NCBI RefSeq assembly: GCF_020985305.1
Contig: NZ_CP087588.1
Span: forward strand, 558,001 to 622,000
Direction of reading: 5' to 3'
From: Croceicoccus sp. Ery15
GTDB lineage: Bacteria; Pseudomonadota; Alphaproteobacteria; Sphingomonadales; Sphingomonadaceae
Length of the DNA: 64,000 nt
Each line of letters opens with the position of its first letter. Position 1 is the stretch's first letter. The notes below the pieces were generated by a model. That model did not search any database and had not been told where the DNA came from. It worked only from the letters and a program-made list of their open reading frames with translations. Position numbers and translations under genes: made by a program. Positions 9,966-18,929 of the stretch are shown piece after piece.

Positions 9966-10352
9966 ATGGGCCAACCTCTTTCGATGGATTTGCGTTCTCG
10001 GCTTCTGGCGGCAGTGGATGGCGGTATGAGTTGCCGCGCTGCTGCGGCCCGGTTTGGCGTTGCGCCTTCGACGGCGATCCGCTGGCGGGTGCAGCGGCGC
10101 GAGACGGGCGCCTTCGCGCCGAAGCCGCAGGGTGGCGACATGCGATCTCGCCGGGTCGAAGAGCGTGCGGGGGACATCCTCGCCATCTGGGAAGAGCGTA
10201 AGGACATCTCGCTTGAGGAACTTCGCCTGGCGCTGACCGAAGTTGGCCTGACCGTCTCCGTGGCCGGGCTGCATCGCTTCTTCGCGCGCAGGGGGATAAC
10301 GCGCAAAAAAAGACTGGCCATGCAATCGAGCAGGACCGGCCCGACGTCCTGA
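9966..10352 (+). CDS. IS630-family transposase, OrfA (DNA-binding half)
   Basis: This 128-residue product has helix-turn-helix motifs (CRAAAARFGVAPSTAIRW; LTVSVAGLHRFFARRG) typical of IS630 N-termini. Its last 15 residues after the A7 run do not resemble the family. The -1 frame from the same point continues with family-like residues (KTGHAIEQDRPDVLKQRREWF), so the full transposase is expected as an OrfAB fusion made by -1 frameshifting. The ribosome-binding AGGAGG at 9951-9956 precedes the ATG. Confidence 0.88.
   Translation: MGQPLSMDLRSRLLAAVDGGMSCRAAAARFGVAPSTAIRWRVQRRETGAFAPKPQGGDMRSRRVEERAGDILAIWEERKDISLEELRLALTEVGLTVSVAGLHRFFARRGITRKKRLAMQSSRTGPTS
10305..10311 (+). other. A7 slippery site for -1 frameshifting
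   Basis: Seven adenines lie in frame as AAA AAA A at the point where OrfA leaves, and the -1 frame enters, the conserved transposase sequence. This arrangement is known in IS630 elements. Translating across it in -1 gives a continuous protein through to the DDE domain. Confidence 0.75.
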
Positions 10353-10405
10353 AGCAGCGCCGGGAATGGTTCGAGAGCCAGATCGATCTGGAACCCGAAC
10401 GCCTC

Positions 10406-10912
10406 GTGTTCATCGACGAGACGTGGACCGCCACCAACATGACCCGCAGCCATGGCCGCTGCCCGAAAGGCGAACGGCTGCGGATGGGTTTCCCGCACGG
10501 CCACCGCAAGACCACGACGCTCGTCGCCGGTCTACGCTTGACCGGCATGGTCGCGCCGATGGTGCTGGACGGTCCGATCAATGGCGACTGGTTCGAAGCC
10601 TATGTCACTCAGGTGCTCATTCCCGAACTGCGTCCCGGCGACATCGTCGTCATGGACAACCTGTCGAGCCACAAACGTGCGGCGGTGCGGGAAAAGATCG
10701 AGGCGGCAGGCGCGACACTGCGCTTCCTCCCGCCCTACAGCCCGGACTTCAATCCGATCGAGAAGGCCTTCTCACGCCTCAAGGCCATGCTCCGCAAAAT
10801 CGGCGAGCGAACCGTCAGTGGCCTCTGGGACCTGATCGGCAAACTCGTCGATATCTTCCAGCCCGGCGAATGCGCCAACTACTTCAGCTCGTGCGGTTAT
10901 GACCCGGAATGA
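10406..10912 (+). CDS. IS630-family transposase, OrfB (DDE catalytic half)
   Basis: This is the catalytic part of the transposase. The DDE triad is visible: Asp in VFIDETW at the very start of this frame, Asp in VVMDNLSSHK, and Glu in YSPDFNPIEKAF. The ATG at 10406 is only the first methionine of the frame. The real N-terminal sequence probably comes from OrfA through the A7 frameshift about 100 bases upstream, giving one protein from 9966 to 10912. Confidence 0.85.
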   Translation: MFIDETWTATNMTRSHGRCPKGERLRMGFPHGHRKTTTLVAGLRLTGMVAPMVLDGPINGDWFEAYVTQVLIPELRPGDIVVMDNLSSHKRAAVREKIEAAGATLRFLPPYSPDFNPIEKAFSRLKAMLRKIGERTVSGLWDLIGKLVDIFQPGECANYFSSCGYDPE

Positions 10913-11016
10913 TCGAAAACCGCTCTAGTGTAAACGCTCTGCACATTGGTGAATTTCCGAATCCGGCGTAGCGAACTGCCGGACGGGATCGCCCTGAACG
11001 CGGGGGGAATTGCACT

Positions 11017-13704
11017 ATGCATCGGGGCAGTCGGGCAGGCCGGGCAACGCCGCATGACATGATCATGCGGGCGATGGCCGTGCTGTGCCTGTTGGTGCTT
11101 GCCGCCCTTTCCCCCGCATGGGCACAGACGCCGGATGCAGCCCCCGGCGACGTCACCCTGGCAGAGCCCCCGCCAGACGAAGCATCGCTGGAAGAAGAGG
11201 CCCGCCTGCAACTGGCCGAGGCGGAAGCGGCGAGGGCAGAGGCGGAGGCGGAACGTCGCAGCCTGCTGATCGCCGAATACACCCGTCTGAAAACCGCCCA
11301 AACCGCGGTGGCGGCAGAAGCGGCGCGGCTGGAGAACGAGGCTGCCGCCATCGGGTTGATCGAAACCGACGCGCTGGCATGGCGCCGCAAGGCGGAGGCG
11401 GTCGCGGGATCGCCGGGCAGCAACGCAGCCGCCGACGCGCTTTACGGCGATCTGATCGTTGCGTTGCGCGGTATCAGGGGCGAACTGGGGGATGCGCTGG
11501 GCGGCGCGACCGGCGCCAAAAACCCGCGCCTGCACATTCCGCCCGTCGATCCTGCACTGATCACGTCCGAAGGGATCGGAGAGCGGCTGATCGCCTATCA
11601 GCAGGCTCTGGCAAGTCAGGCGGTGCTGTTATCGTCCTATCAGCAAGTGCTGCTGCGCGAGCGGCGCGATGCGCTGTATGATGCGATGATCACCATGAAC
11701 GAGGCGCGGCTGGCGCTCTTACCCTCGCTCTCGTCGGGGCTCCGGTCGCGGGTCACCGGTTTCGGGGCCGAGGGTCTGGATCAGGTCGGGCGCGAAGTGA
11801 AGCAGATCGTGCTGACCGTGCGCTATAATGTGGCGACGGGCTTCGCGGGGCTAAAGGCTTTCACCACCGGCCTGATGGAGTTCAGGGCCAGCTATTTCCT
11901 CGTCATATTCGAATTGCTGCTGGCAGTGATGGTGTTCCGTTTCTGGCGCGGCGTGGGCGATACAGTCGTCGGCGATCTGGAACGCACGCAAGGCAGCCGA
12001 AAGCCGCCGACCCTGTGGTCTTCGCTCTCCGCCTATCTGCTGCGCCTGTTGCGCCATGCGCTGAAGCCGCTCGACTGGCTTGTGTTATTGCTGGTGCTGA
12101 AATGGCTGTTTCCGGTGTTCTTTTCGCCCGCGCCGATCCGGCTGGTCTGGTTGCTGGCATGCTGGATATTTGGCGGGGCGGCATTGGTGCAGGTGATCGA
12201 CGCGATGGCGCGCGGCCGCGGCGGAGAGGATCCGCGCGCTGCCCTTCGCAAACGCTCGCTGCGGCTGGTCGCGACCGTGGTGATCGGTGTCGGGCTGTTG
12301 CTGACCATGACGGCGGGCGTCGTCGGCCATGGCGCGATCTATAGCTGGATACTCACCTTCTGCTGGCTGCTGGCGATACCGGTGCTGTTCGTGATCACCA
12401 CATGGTGGCGCGAAAGGATCGAGACTCTGGCCCGTTTGGGTGCGCCCAAAAGCACCGTTCTGCGCTGGGTCTCGAACAATCCAAACGGCATCAGCGGCGC
12501 GCTGGGGCGCGTGGCGGGCGGTTTCGTGCTGATGGCGCAGGGCGCGCGCGTGATCGTCGCGCGCCGTATCCGCCAGCTGTCGCTGATCCGCGAGATATTG
12601 GGCCAGCGCGCGCGCGAAAAGGCGAGCGAGAGGGTTATCGCGGACGAGGAAAGCGGCCGCTATGACCCGCTGAGCGACGCGGAAATGCACCTTCTGGCGC
12701 CGCACGGGCGCCCGTTGGCGGATGCGACGGTGCCTGCCGCCGCCGATGCGAAATCGGGCTTTCCGCTGCCGGGCCATGTGCTGGCGGTGGTCGGCGATCG
12801 CGGCCATGGCAAGACCACCATCGTCAATCGTCTGGTCGAAGCATCGGGCCTGCCGCCGTTGCAGGTGGAGGCGAAGGCGGGGCCGGACGACGGATTGCTG
12901 GCCGCCATGGCCGACGCGCTTGGCTGCGCGGCCGAACCGCGGGCCGTGATCGATGCATTGCAGGCCGCGCCGCACTGCGTGGCCATCGACGATGTCCAGC
13001 GCATGATCGTTCCGGCCATCGGCGGGCTGGCGCGGTTTGATGCCTTGCTGGAAGTCGCGCGCCACACGCCGGGGCGCACCAGCTGGATCTTTGCCGTGGG
13101 CGGGGCGGCATGGCCGTTTCTGGAACGGGCGAGGGGGGACAGGCCCCTGTTCGATGATGAAATCATGCTGCGCCCGTGGTCGGTAAAGCAAATCCGCGAG
13201 CTGATCGAAAGGCGCACTGCCAATGCGGGGATCGATCCCGAATTCGAATATGCTGGCGACGATACGGGCAGCATGTTGTTCGAGGACGAGGTCGCGCCGG
13301 AGGAACGCGCGCGGCGCGCGTTTTACGCCGCGCTGACCGAGGAATCGGGCGGCAATCCGGCAGTGGCGCTGGAGCGCTGGCGGCGCAGCCTGTTCCGTGA
13401 CAGGGAAACGGGGCAGGTTTGCGTCCGCACGTTCAAAGCGCCCGATATCGCGCGACTGGCCGCCATGCCGCCCATGACATTGTTCGTCCTGCGCACCATA
13501 TTGCAGATGGACATCGCGAGTGCCGCCGATATCGCCAGTGCCACCGATCTGCCGCTCGCCCGCGTGCGCGAAACCTTGCGATCGTGCGAATTGCTGGGCG
13601 TGACCGTTCCGCAGGATGGCGGCTATCGCCTGAGCCTGTACTGGTTCGAGGAAGTCAAACGCCTGTTGCGGGCCCAGAACCTTATCGCGGGAGCAAAGCC
13701 ATGA
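11017..13704 (+). CDS. membrane-anchored P-loop ATPase paired with an MscS channel
   Basis: This is an unusual 895-residue protein. It has an N-terminal signal (hydrophobic AVLCLLVLAAL near 20-32, then AWAQ), then a long Ala/Glu/Arg coiled coil (about 45-110) and a predicted extracytoplasmic helical region. About five membrane segments follow between residues 291 and 465. The cytosolic C-terminal half has a Walker A motif near 592-599 (GDRGHGKT), a Walker B-like segment near 653 (CVAIDDVQ) and a winged-helix-like end. It is thus an AAA/STAND-type ATPase fused to a membrane sensor. Its stop overlaps the MscS start (ATGA), so the two proteins are likely made together and act together. GGGGGGAA precedes ATG 11017; ATG 11059 would also keep the signal. 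Confidence 0.72.
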   Translation: MHRGSRAGRATPHDMIMRAMAVLCLLVLAALSPAWAQTPDAAPGDVTLAEPPPDEASLEEEARLQLAEAEAARAEAEAERRSLLIAEYTRLKTAQTAVAAEAARLENEAAAIGLIETDALAWRRKAEAVAGSPGSNAAADALYGDLIVALRGIRGELGDALGGATGAKNPRLHIPPVDPALITSEGIGERLIAYQQALASQAVLLSSYQQVLLRERRDALYDAMITMNEARLALLPSLSSGLRSRVTGFGAEGLDQVGREVKQIVLTVRYNVATGFAGLKAFTTGLMEFRASYFLVIFELLLAVMVFRFWRGVGDTVVGDLERTQGSRKPPTLWSSLSAYLLRLLRHALKPLDWLVLLLVLKWLFPVFFSPAPIRLVWLLACWIFGGAALVQVIDAMARGRGGEDPRAALRKRSLRLVATVVIGVGLLLTMTAGVVGHGAIYSWILTFCWLLAIPVLFVITTWWRERIETLARLGAPKSTVLRWVSNNPNGISGALGRVAGGFVLMAQGARVIVARRIRQLSLIREILGQRAREKASERVIADEESGRYDPLSDAEMHLLAPHGRPLADATVPAAADAKSGFPLPGHVLAVVGDRGHGKTTIVNRLVEASGLPPLQVEAKAGPDDGLLAAMADALGCAAEPRAVIDALQAAPHCVAIDDVQRMIVPAIGGLARFDALLEVARHTPGRTSWIFAVGGAAWPFLERARGDRPLFDDEIMLRPWSVKQIRELIERRTANAGIDPEFEYAGDDTGSMLFEDEVAPEERARRAFYAALTEESGGNPAVALERWRRSLFRDRETGQVCVRTFKAPDIARLAAMPPMTLFVLRTILQMDIASAADIASATDLPLARVRETLRSCELLGVTVPQDGGYRLSLYWFEEVKRLLRAQNLIAGAKP

Positions 13705-14576
13705 TCGCGGCCCATTCGCGCAGGATCGCCTTGCTGCTGGCGGCGGTTTCGACCGCCACGCCCGCCGCGGCGCAGGCGCCCGATATTGATGTCGCGCAGC
13801 TGGGCGATTTCGTGCGGTGGAGCGGGGTGGTCACCTCGTTCTTCGTGCTGGCGGGGGCGTGGTTCCTGCTGAAAGTGCTGACCGGCTTCGTCAACCGGTT
13901 CAGCACGCAATTCGCCGCCCGCCGCCTGACGATGCAGAAAGTGGCGACCTTCGCCAAGTTCTTCATCTTTATCGCCACCGCCGTGATCGTGACCGCGCTG
14001 TCGTTCAAGATCGACAGCACATTGCTGGCACTGATGGGCGGCACCGCGGCGGTCGCGGTCGGCTTTGCGCTGAAAGACCTTGTCGCGTCGTTCGTGGCGG
14101 GCGTGATGATTATCGTCGACCGCCCGTTCCAGGTGGGCGACCGCGTCAGCTTTGGCGGGTTTTACGGCGATATCACGGCGATCGGCCTGCGTTCGGTGAG
14201 GCTGCAGACGCTGGACGACAATACGATCACCATTCCGAACAACAAGTTCCTGAGCGACATTACGTCGTCGGGCAATTACGGCGCGCTCGACATGCAGGTG
14301 GTGGTCGATTTCCTGATCGGCGCGGGCGAGGATATCGATCAGGCGCGCGAGATCGTGACCGAAGCTGCGCTGTCGAGCCGCTATATCTATCTGCCCAAGC
14401 CCATCGTTGTGCTGGTGTCGCAAGTGCCGATGCAGAATTTCGTGGCAGTGCGGTTACGGCTGAAAGCCTATGTCCTAGACACCAAGCACGAAAAACAGTT
14501 CGAGACCGATATTACCGTCCGCACATTGCGCGCGTTTCGCGCCAATCGCATCATGCCGCCCGCAGCGGCGGCCTGA
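13701..14576 (+). CDS. MscS-family mechanosensitive ion channel
   Basis: This is a 291-residue small-conductance mechanosensitive channel. It has a cleavable-looking signal (ALLLAAVSTATPAAAQ), about three membrane helices (near 35-57, 75-95, 100-125), and the conserved pore-helix and beta domain (AVGFALKDLVASFVAG near 119, RPFQVGDRV, TIPNN). The C-terminal alpha/beta domain ends in a Pro/Ala tail. MscS channels release solutes on hypo-osmotic shock. The ATG lies inside the stop of the upstream ATPase gene. The pairing suggests an ATPase-modulated channel, which is inference. Confidence 0.9.
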   Translation: MIAAHSRRIALLLAAVSTATPAAAQAPDIDVAQLGDFVRWSGVVTSFFVLAGAWFLLKVLTGFVNRFSTQFAARRLTMQKVATFAKFFIFIATAVIVTALSFKIDSTLLALMGGTAAVAVGFALKDLVASFVAGVMIIVDRPFQVGDRVSFGGFYGDITAIGLRSVRLQTLDDNTITIPNNKFLSDITSSGNYGALDMQVVVDFLIGAGEDIDQAREIVTEAALSSRYIYLPKPIVVLVSQVPMQNFVAVRLRLKAYVLDTKHEKQFETDITVRTLRAFRANRIMPPAAAA

Positions 14577-14577
14577 T

Positions 14578-14597
14578 CGCGGGTATTTCGACCCGCG
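14578..14597. terminator. hairpin between mscS and fpr
   Basis: CGCGGGT and ACCCGCG form a perfect 7-bp stem with a 6-nt loop, directly after the channel stop codon and before the convergent fpr gene. It lacks a T-run, so it may work in a factor-assisted way. Confidence 0.4.
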
Positions 14598-14625
14598 CCG
14601 GACCTGCTCGGAATGCCGGTCGGGA

Positions 14626-15450
14626 TCAGCCGACGAAGGCGCGCTCGATCACGAAATGGCCGGGCTTGGAATTGCTGCCCTCGATAAAGCCGCGCGCTTC
14701 CAGATCGGCGGCGTGATCCTTGATCATCGCCATGCTGCCGCACAGCATCACGCGGTCGTTTTCGGGATCGAACGTCTTGGGCCCGCTGACGGTTTCGAAC
14801 AGCTTGCCGTTTTCGATCAGCGTGCTGATGCGGCCGGTGTTGCGGAACTCCTCACGCGTGACGGTGGGGACATAGTGGAACTGCAGCAGTGCTTCGTCCT
14901 GCACCAGCGGGTCGCCCGCCAGCTGCGATTCCAGCAGGTCGCGATAGGCCAGATCGCTGACCTTGCGCACTGAATGGACCAGCACGATTTCCGAGAACAT
15001 CGAATAGACGTCGGGATCGCGCGCAAGGCTCATGAAAGGGGCAAGGCCCGTGCCGGTCGACAGCATGAACAGGCGGCGGCCCGGGATCAGCGCGTCGGTG
15101 ACCAGCGTGCCGGTCGGCTTTTTGCCCAGATAGACGGGATCGCCCACCTGAATATGCTGAAGCCGCGAGGTCAGCGGCCCGTCCTGGATCTTGACCGACA
15201 GAAACTCCAGCTCGTCGGCATAGCTGGGGCTGGCGATCGAATAAGCGCGCAGCAGCGGCTTGCCGTTATTGGGCAGGCCGACCATCACGAATTCGCCCGA
15301 ACGGAAACGGAAGCTGGCCGGACGCGAGATCGAGAAGCTGAACAGACCGTCGTTCAGATGATGTACGCGCTTCACCGTTTCCACTTCGAGAGCGGCGGAG
15401 GGGGTGAATTCTTCGCGGGCAATAGGCTGATGGGTCAAGGCTTGGTCCAT
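14626..15450 (-). CDS. fpr: ferredoxin--NADP+ reductase
   Basis: This 274-residue bacterial FNR exchanges electrons between NADPH and ferredoxin or flavodoxin. The FAD-binding signature RAYSIASP, the NADP site STGTGLAPF and a C-terminus ending in FVG (typical of bacterial FNRs) are present. Such reductases feed Fe-S biosynthesis and oxidative-stress responses. It is a single gene. A Fur-like palindrome lies 122 bases upstream, but a plausible -10 beside it points the other way. Confidence 0.92.
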   Translation of the reverse strand: MDQALTHQPIAREEFTPSAALEVETVKRVHHLNDGLFSFSISRPASFRFRSGEFVMVGLPNNGKPLLRAYSIASPSYADELEFLSVKIQDGPLTSRLQHIQVGDPVYLGKKPTGTLVTDALIPGRRLFMLSTGTGLAPFMSLARDPDVYSMFSEIVLVHSVRKVSDLAYRDLLESQLAGDPLVQDEALLQFHYVPTVTREEFRNTGRISTLIENGKLFETVSGPKTFDPENDRVMLCGSMAMIKDHAADLEARGFIEGSNSKPGHFVIERAFVG

Positions 15451-15908
15451 GTTTCGTCGTCAGGGTCGGGAACGCCTTGGCGCCTTTGATGGCATGCGGC
15501 TGCAATTGCAACCTTGGCATGCGCAAAATCGGTACCGTCGGCAGTGCGTTCCTTCTACTCGTCAAAAACTCTAATGCAAGTCATTCGCATTAATTTCGCT
15601 ACAATCCTGCTTCTGCCGATGTCGCGCGTAAAAGCCAAAGCAGGATATGTTTCACCCCTGTTATGTCAGCTTAGGTCTGGGTTTTTCGGGGGGGGCGGTC
15701 CTTTCTGCCCGATGATAGGCGCCAATGGTCTGCACGGGCTCGGCCTGTCAATTCGCAAATCGGGCCCTTTGACTATTCTTTTGCGGCGGCTAGGTTTTCG
15801 TTGCGTGCAATCGGCAACGCAGACATTTCTTTCAACGCGCCGACCGTTCGGGTCGGCAGACTATCCTTACCGGACATAGCGGACCGGACAATCCTGACAG
15901 GGGGCAGC
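15451..15908. other. 458-base intergenic region
   Basis: Apart from a Fur-like palindrome (15572-15592) followed by TACAAT (15600-15605), it contains a G8 run and a strong hairpin (GCCGACC/GGTCGGC, 15839-15857) before iorA. An open frame from 15514 spans most of it but has no protein-like composition, so no gene is called. Confidence 0.5.
15572..15592. promoter_or_regulatory. Fur-type iron box without an obvious target
   Basis: The core AATGCAAGTCATTCGCATT resembles the bacterial Fur consensus (AATGAGAATCATTCGCATT is a common form). The outer TAATGC and GCATTA are a perfect inverted repeat. A TACAAT hexamer lies 8 bases downstream. The nearest genes are fpr (minus strand, 122 bases away) and iorA (317 bases away). 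Confidence 0.55.
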
Positions 15909-16400
15909 ATGGCGATCGAACTGACCGTCAACCGGCAAAAGCGCACGATCACCGCGGATCCCGAAAAGCCGCTGTTGTGGGCGTTGCGAGAGGATATGAA
16001 GCTGCCCGGCACGAAATTCGGTTGCGGAGCGGGCCTGTGCGGTGCGTGCACCGTGCTGATGGACGGGCAGCCGATCCGTGCCTGCCAGACCCCGATCGGA
16101 TCGGTGGGCGAGGCCGCGATCACCACGATCGAGGATGTCGCATCGCAGCCGGCGGGCCCCGCCGTGCTGGCGGCATGGGGCGATCTGGACGTGCCGCAAT
16201 GCGGCTATTGCCAGGCGGGCCAGATCATGACCGCGACATGGATGCTGGGCGAATTTCCCGACCCGTCGGACGAGGATGCCGAAGCGATGATGAGCGGGAA
16301 TATCTGCCGCTGTTCGACCTATCTGCGGATCAGGCAGGCGATCCGGCAGGCCGCCGATGGACGGCCTTCCGCCGCAAACGGGACGGAGGCAGGCGCATGA
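15909..16400 (+). CDS. iorA: isoquinoline 1-oxidoreductase-type small subunit (2Fe-2S)
   Basis: This 163-residue electron-transfer subunit belongs to the xanthine-oxidase-family molybdenum hydroxylases. Two [2Fe-2S] domains are seen: an N-terminal ferredoxin-like one (CGAGLCGAC plus a later Cys) and a C-terminal helical one (CGYCQAGQ, CRC). It passes electrons from the molybdenum subunit to an external acceptor. The ATG is preceded by AGGGGGC, and the stop overlaps the large-subunit start (ATGA). The actual substrate (isoquinoline or another N-heterocycle or aldehyde) cannot be told from sequence. Confidence 0.9.
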   Translation: MAIELTVNRQKRTITADPEKPLLWALREDMKLPGTKFGCGAGLCGACTVLMDGQPIRACQTPIGSVGEAAITTIEDVASQPAGPAVLAAWGDLDVPQCGYCQAGQIMTATWMLGEFPDPSDEDAEAMMSGNICRCSTYLRIRQAIRQAADGRPSAANGTEAGA

Positions 16401-18574
16401 CCATGCTGGATGTATCGCGCCGGTCGTTCCTGACCGCGTCGCTGGCGGGCGGCGTTGCCGTGACCTTTACCGCGCGTTTGGCGCTGGCCGGCGAAGAACA
16501 GGATGGGGCGGGCGGGCTGACCGCATTCGTCACTATTCATCCCGACAATTCGGTCACCATCGGTTCGCGCAATCCCGAAATCGGGCAGGGGGTAAAAACC
16601 ATGCTGCCCATGCTGATTGCCGAGGAGCTGGATGTCGACTGGGATCAGGTGAAGGTGGAACAATTGCCGCTGAATACCGATCTGTATGGTCCGCAATTCG
16701 CTGGCGGCAGCCGTGCGACGCCGATGGCATGGCTGCCCATGCGACGGGCGGGCGCGGCGGCGCGGCACATGCTGGTCGCCGCGGCGGCCAGCCAATGGGG
16801 CGTGGGCGCCGATAGCCTGACGACCGCGGGCGGCAAGGTGACACATGCGGCTTCGGGACGGACGGCCAGCTATGCCTCGCTCGCAGCGGGGGCAGCGGCA
16901 CAGACCGCGCCCGATCCGGACAGCCTGACGTTGAAGGACGAAGACAGCTTCAAGATCATCGGCAAGTCCAAGCGCGGTGTCGATACGCCCGCGATCCTGA
17001 AGGGCCAGCCCTTATACGGCATCGATACCGACCTGCCCGGCATGGTCTATGCCGCGATCGAGATTTGCCCCGTGTTCAAAGGCACCATCGCATCGTTCGA
17101 CGATGCGGCGGTCAAGGCACTGGCTGGCGTAATCGCGGTGGTGCCGCTGAACAGCGGCCTGGTGGCCAAGGGTAAGAACGATGCTCTGGCCATTGTGGCG
17201 GACAGTTGGTGGACCGCGCAAAAAGCGCGCGAGAAGCTGGCAGTGGAATGGAATACGGAAGGTTTCGACGGATTTTCGACCGAGGGGTATGCGACGGGCG
17301 CAGCCGAAGCGTTGAAGGGCGCGCCGCAAGGCGAGATCGTAAAGAAGGGCGATGTCGATGCCGCCATGGCGGGCGCGGCGAAAATCGTCAGCGCGCAATA
17401 TGATTATCCGACGCTGGCCCATGCCACGCTGGAGCCGCAAAATTGCACGGCCCTGTTTCAGGGCGGCAAGCTGACCTTGTGGGCGCCGTCGCAAAGCCCT
17501 GCGGGCGGGGTAACGCAATTATCCGACATTACCGGCATCGCGCCCGAAGACGTCACCGTGAACCTGACCCGCATCGGTGGCGGTTTCGGCCGCCGGTTGA
17601 TGAGCGATTATATGGTGCAGGCGGCCCAGATCGCGCAGGCGCTTCCCGGAAAGCCGGTGAAGATGATCTATGCGCGGGCCGATGATATGCGGCACGATTT
17701 CTATCGCCCCGCGGGCTGGCATGCATTGTCCGCCGCGATCGACGACAAGGGCGCGTTGACGGCGATCCGCGACCATTTCGTCACTTTTGGCGAGGATGGC
17801 CAGCCGATCCGCGCGGCGGGCATGGATGCTGACGAGTTTCCTGCTGAGTTGCTCGCCAATGTCGATTTCGGCGCAAGCTATCTGGCGACGAATATGCCCA
17901 CCGGCTGGCTGCGGGCGCCGACGTCGAACGCAATGGCCTTTGTCTTCCAGTCCTTCCTTGACGAGGTGGCCGAAGCCGCAGGCACCGATCTGCCCACGCT
18001 GATGCTGCAGATTCTGGGCGAAGGGCGGCAGTTGCCGCAAACGGGCCGCGATCCCGGTTTTCATACGGGCCGCGCACGCAAGGTGATCGAGGAGGTGGTG
18101 AAGCTGTCAGGCTGGGACGGCAAACGTCCCGCCGCGCCCGTCGGCAAGGGGCGCGGCTTTGCCTTCTATTTCAGCCACATGGGCTATTTCGCCGAGGTGG
18201 TGGACGTATCCGCCCCGCAGGATGCCAGGCTGTGGATCGACAAGATCTGGGTGGTCGGCGATGTCGGCAGCCATATCATCAATCCCGTCAACGCGCTGCA
18301 TCAGGCGCAGGGATCGGCCATCGACGGGCTGTCGCAAGCGATGATCGGTCAAAGGATCGATCAGGTGGATGGCGCGATCGTGCAGGAGAATTTCGATACG
18401 TTCCCGCTGATGCGGATGGATTCGATTCCGCGCGATATAGAGGTGAAGTTCATCACCACCCCGTTCCCGCCGACCGGTATGGGCGAACCCGCCCTGCCGC
18501 CGGTTATTCCGGCGCTGACCAATGCGATCTATGCCGCCACCGGTCGGCGCATCCGTTCGCTGGGTAAAGGATAA
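16397..18574 (+). CDS. iorB: isoquinoline 1-oxidoreductase-type large subunit (molybdopterin)
   Basis: This 725-residue molybdenum-cofactor subunit belongs to the xanthine dehydrogenase superfamily, IorB type. A twin-arginine signal (SRRSFLTASLAGG) at residues 7-19 indicates export through Tat of a folded, cofactor-loaded enzyme, probably together with IorA. Family motifs include the glycine-rich GGGFGRR and, near the C-terminus, the loop PTGMGEPALPP, where the family places its active-site Glu. It hydroxylates an aromatic N-heterocycle or oxidises an aldehyde; the substrate is unknown. It overlaps iorA by four bases. Confidence 0.9.
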   Translation: MTMLDVSRRSFLTASLAGGVAVTFTARLALAGEEQDGAGGLTAFVTIHPDNSVTIGSRNPEIGQGVKTMLPMLIAEELDVDWDQVKVEQLPLNTDLYGPQFAGGSRATPMAWLPMRRAGAAARHMLVAAAASQWGVGADSLTTAGGKVTHAASGRTASYASLAAGAAAQTAPDPDSLTLKDEDSFKIIGKSKRGVDTPAILKGQPLYGIDTDLPGMVYAAIEICPVFKGTIASFDDAAVKALAGVIAVVPLNSGLVAKGKNDALAIVADSWWTAQKAREKLAVEWNTEGFDGFSTEGYATGAAEALKGAPQGEIVKKGDVDAAMAGAAKIVSAQYDYPTLAHATLEPQNCTALFQGGKLTLWAPSQSPAGGVTQLSDITGIAPEDVTVNLTRIGGGFGRRLMSDYMVQAAQIAQALPGKPVKMIYARADDMRHDFYRPAGWHALSAAIDDKGALTAIRDHFVTFGEDGQPIRAAGMDADEFPAELLANVDFGASYLATNMPTGWLRAPTSNAMAFVFQSFLDEVAEAAGTDLPTLMLQILGEGRQLPQTGRDPGFHTGRARKVIEEVVKLSGWDGKRPAAPVGKGRGFAFYFSHMGYFAEVVDVSAPQDARLWIDKIWVVGDVGSHIINPVNALHQAQGSAIDGLSQAMIGQRIDQVDGAIVQENFDTFPLMRMDSIPRDIEVKFITTPFPPTGMGEPALPPVIPALTNAIYAATGRRIRSLGKG

Positions 18575-18929
18575 TTCGAAGGGGGCGGGGTAAGCGCGGG
18601 TCTGTTTATTCGCGGGACCGAGGCCTTGCCCAATTGCTTGCTGCGAACGGAATAGCGCGACAGACCGGTTCCGCCGTTTCGCTATCAAATACGGCGGTGA
18701 TTGAGCGGGTCTCTGCCGGTCCCCTCTGCCTCTACCGTAAGGCTATGGCACAACGGGCAAGAAAGCGCAGCGCTTTTGTTTACACTAAACCATACGGCTT
18801 GGAAGGCATGGGGCTTTGAACGACATTAAACGCCGTCATCGAACGCTGGCCGATGGCGGGGGTGGCTGACATGCGTTCCCGATGCCGACCTTGTGATCGC
18901 AATGGCACAGCTTGCTCGCGGCCCGTCGT
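18575..18929. other. 355-base intergenic region between convergent genes
   Basis: No gene is convincing. It holds a hairpin CCGCCGT/ACGGCGG (18671-18697) and an AAGCGC-A-GCGCTT palindrome followed by a T-rich tail near 18763-18780, which could terminate iorAB transcription. Confidence 0.4.

Larger units (their letters stand above)
9874..10925 (+). mobile_element. IS630-family insertion sequence
   Basis: The element is about 1.05 kb. The terminal sequence CTAGAGCGGTTTTCGA at 9871-9886 is repeated in inverted orientation at 10913-10928. A TA dinucleotide at both junctions (9872-9873 and 10926-10927) is consistent with the TA target duplication of IS630/Tc1-type transposition. It contains one two-frame transposase and looks intact, so it may be active. 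It is inserted between the two-helix membrane protein and the ATPase/MscS pair, 13 bases after a TTGACA hexamer at 9856-9861. Confidence 0.92.

Noticed and set aside
15514..15879. 121-codon frame over the Fur-type box
   Set aside because: Composition (runs of Gly from the G8 tract, many Ser/Arg) is not protein-like, it has no ribosome-binding site, and it would start upstream of the predicted promoter.
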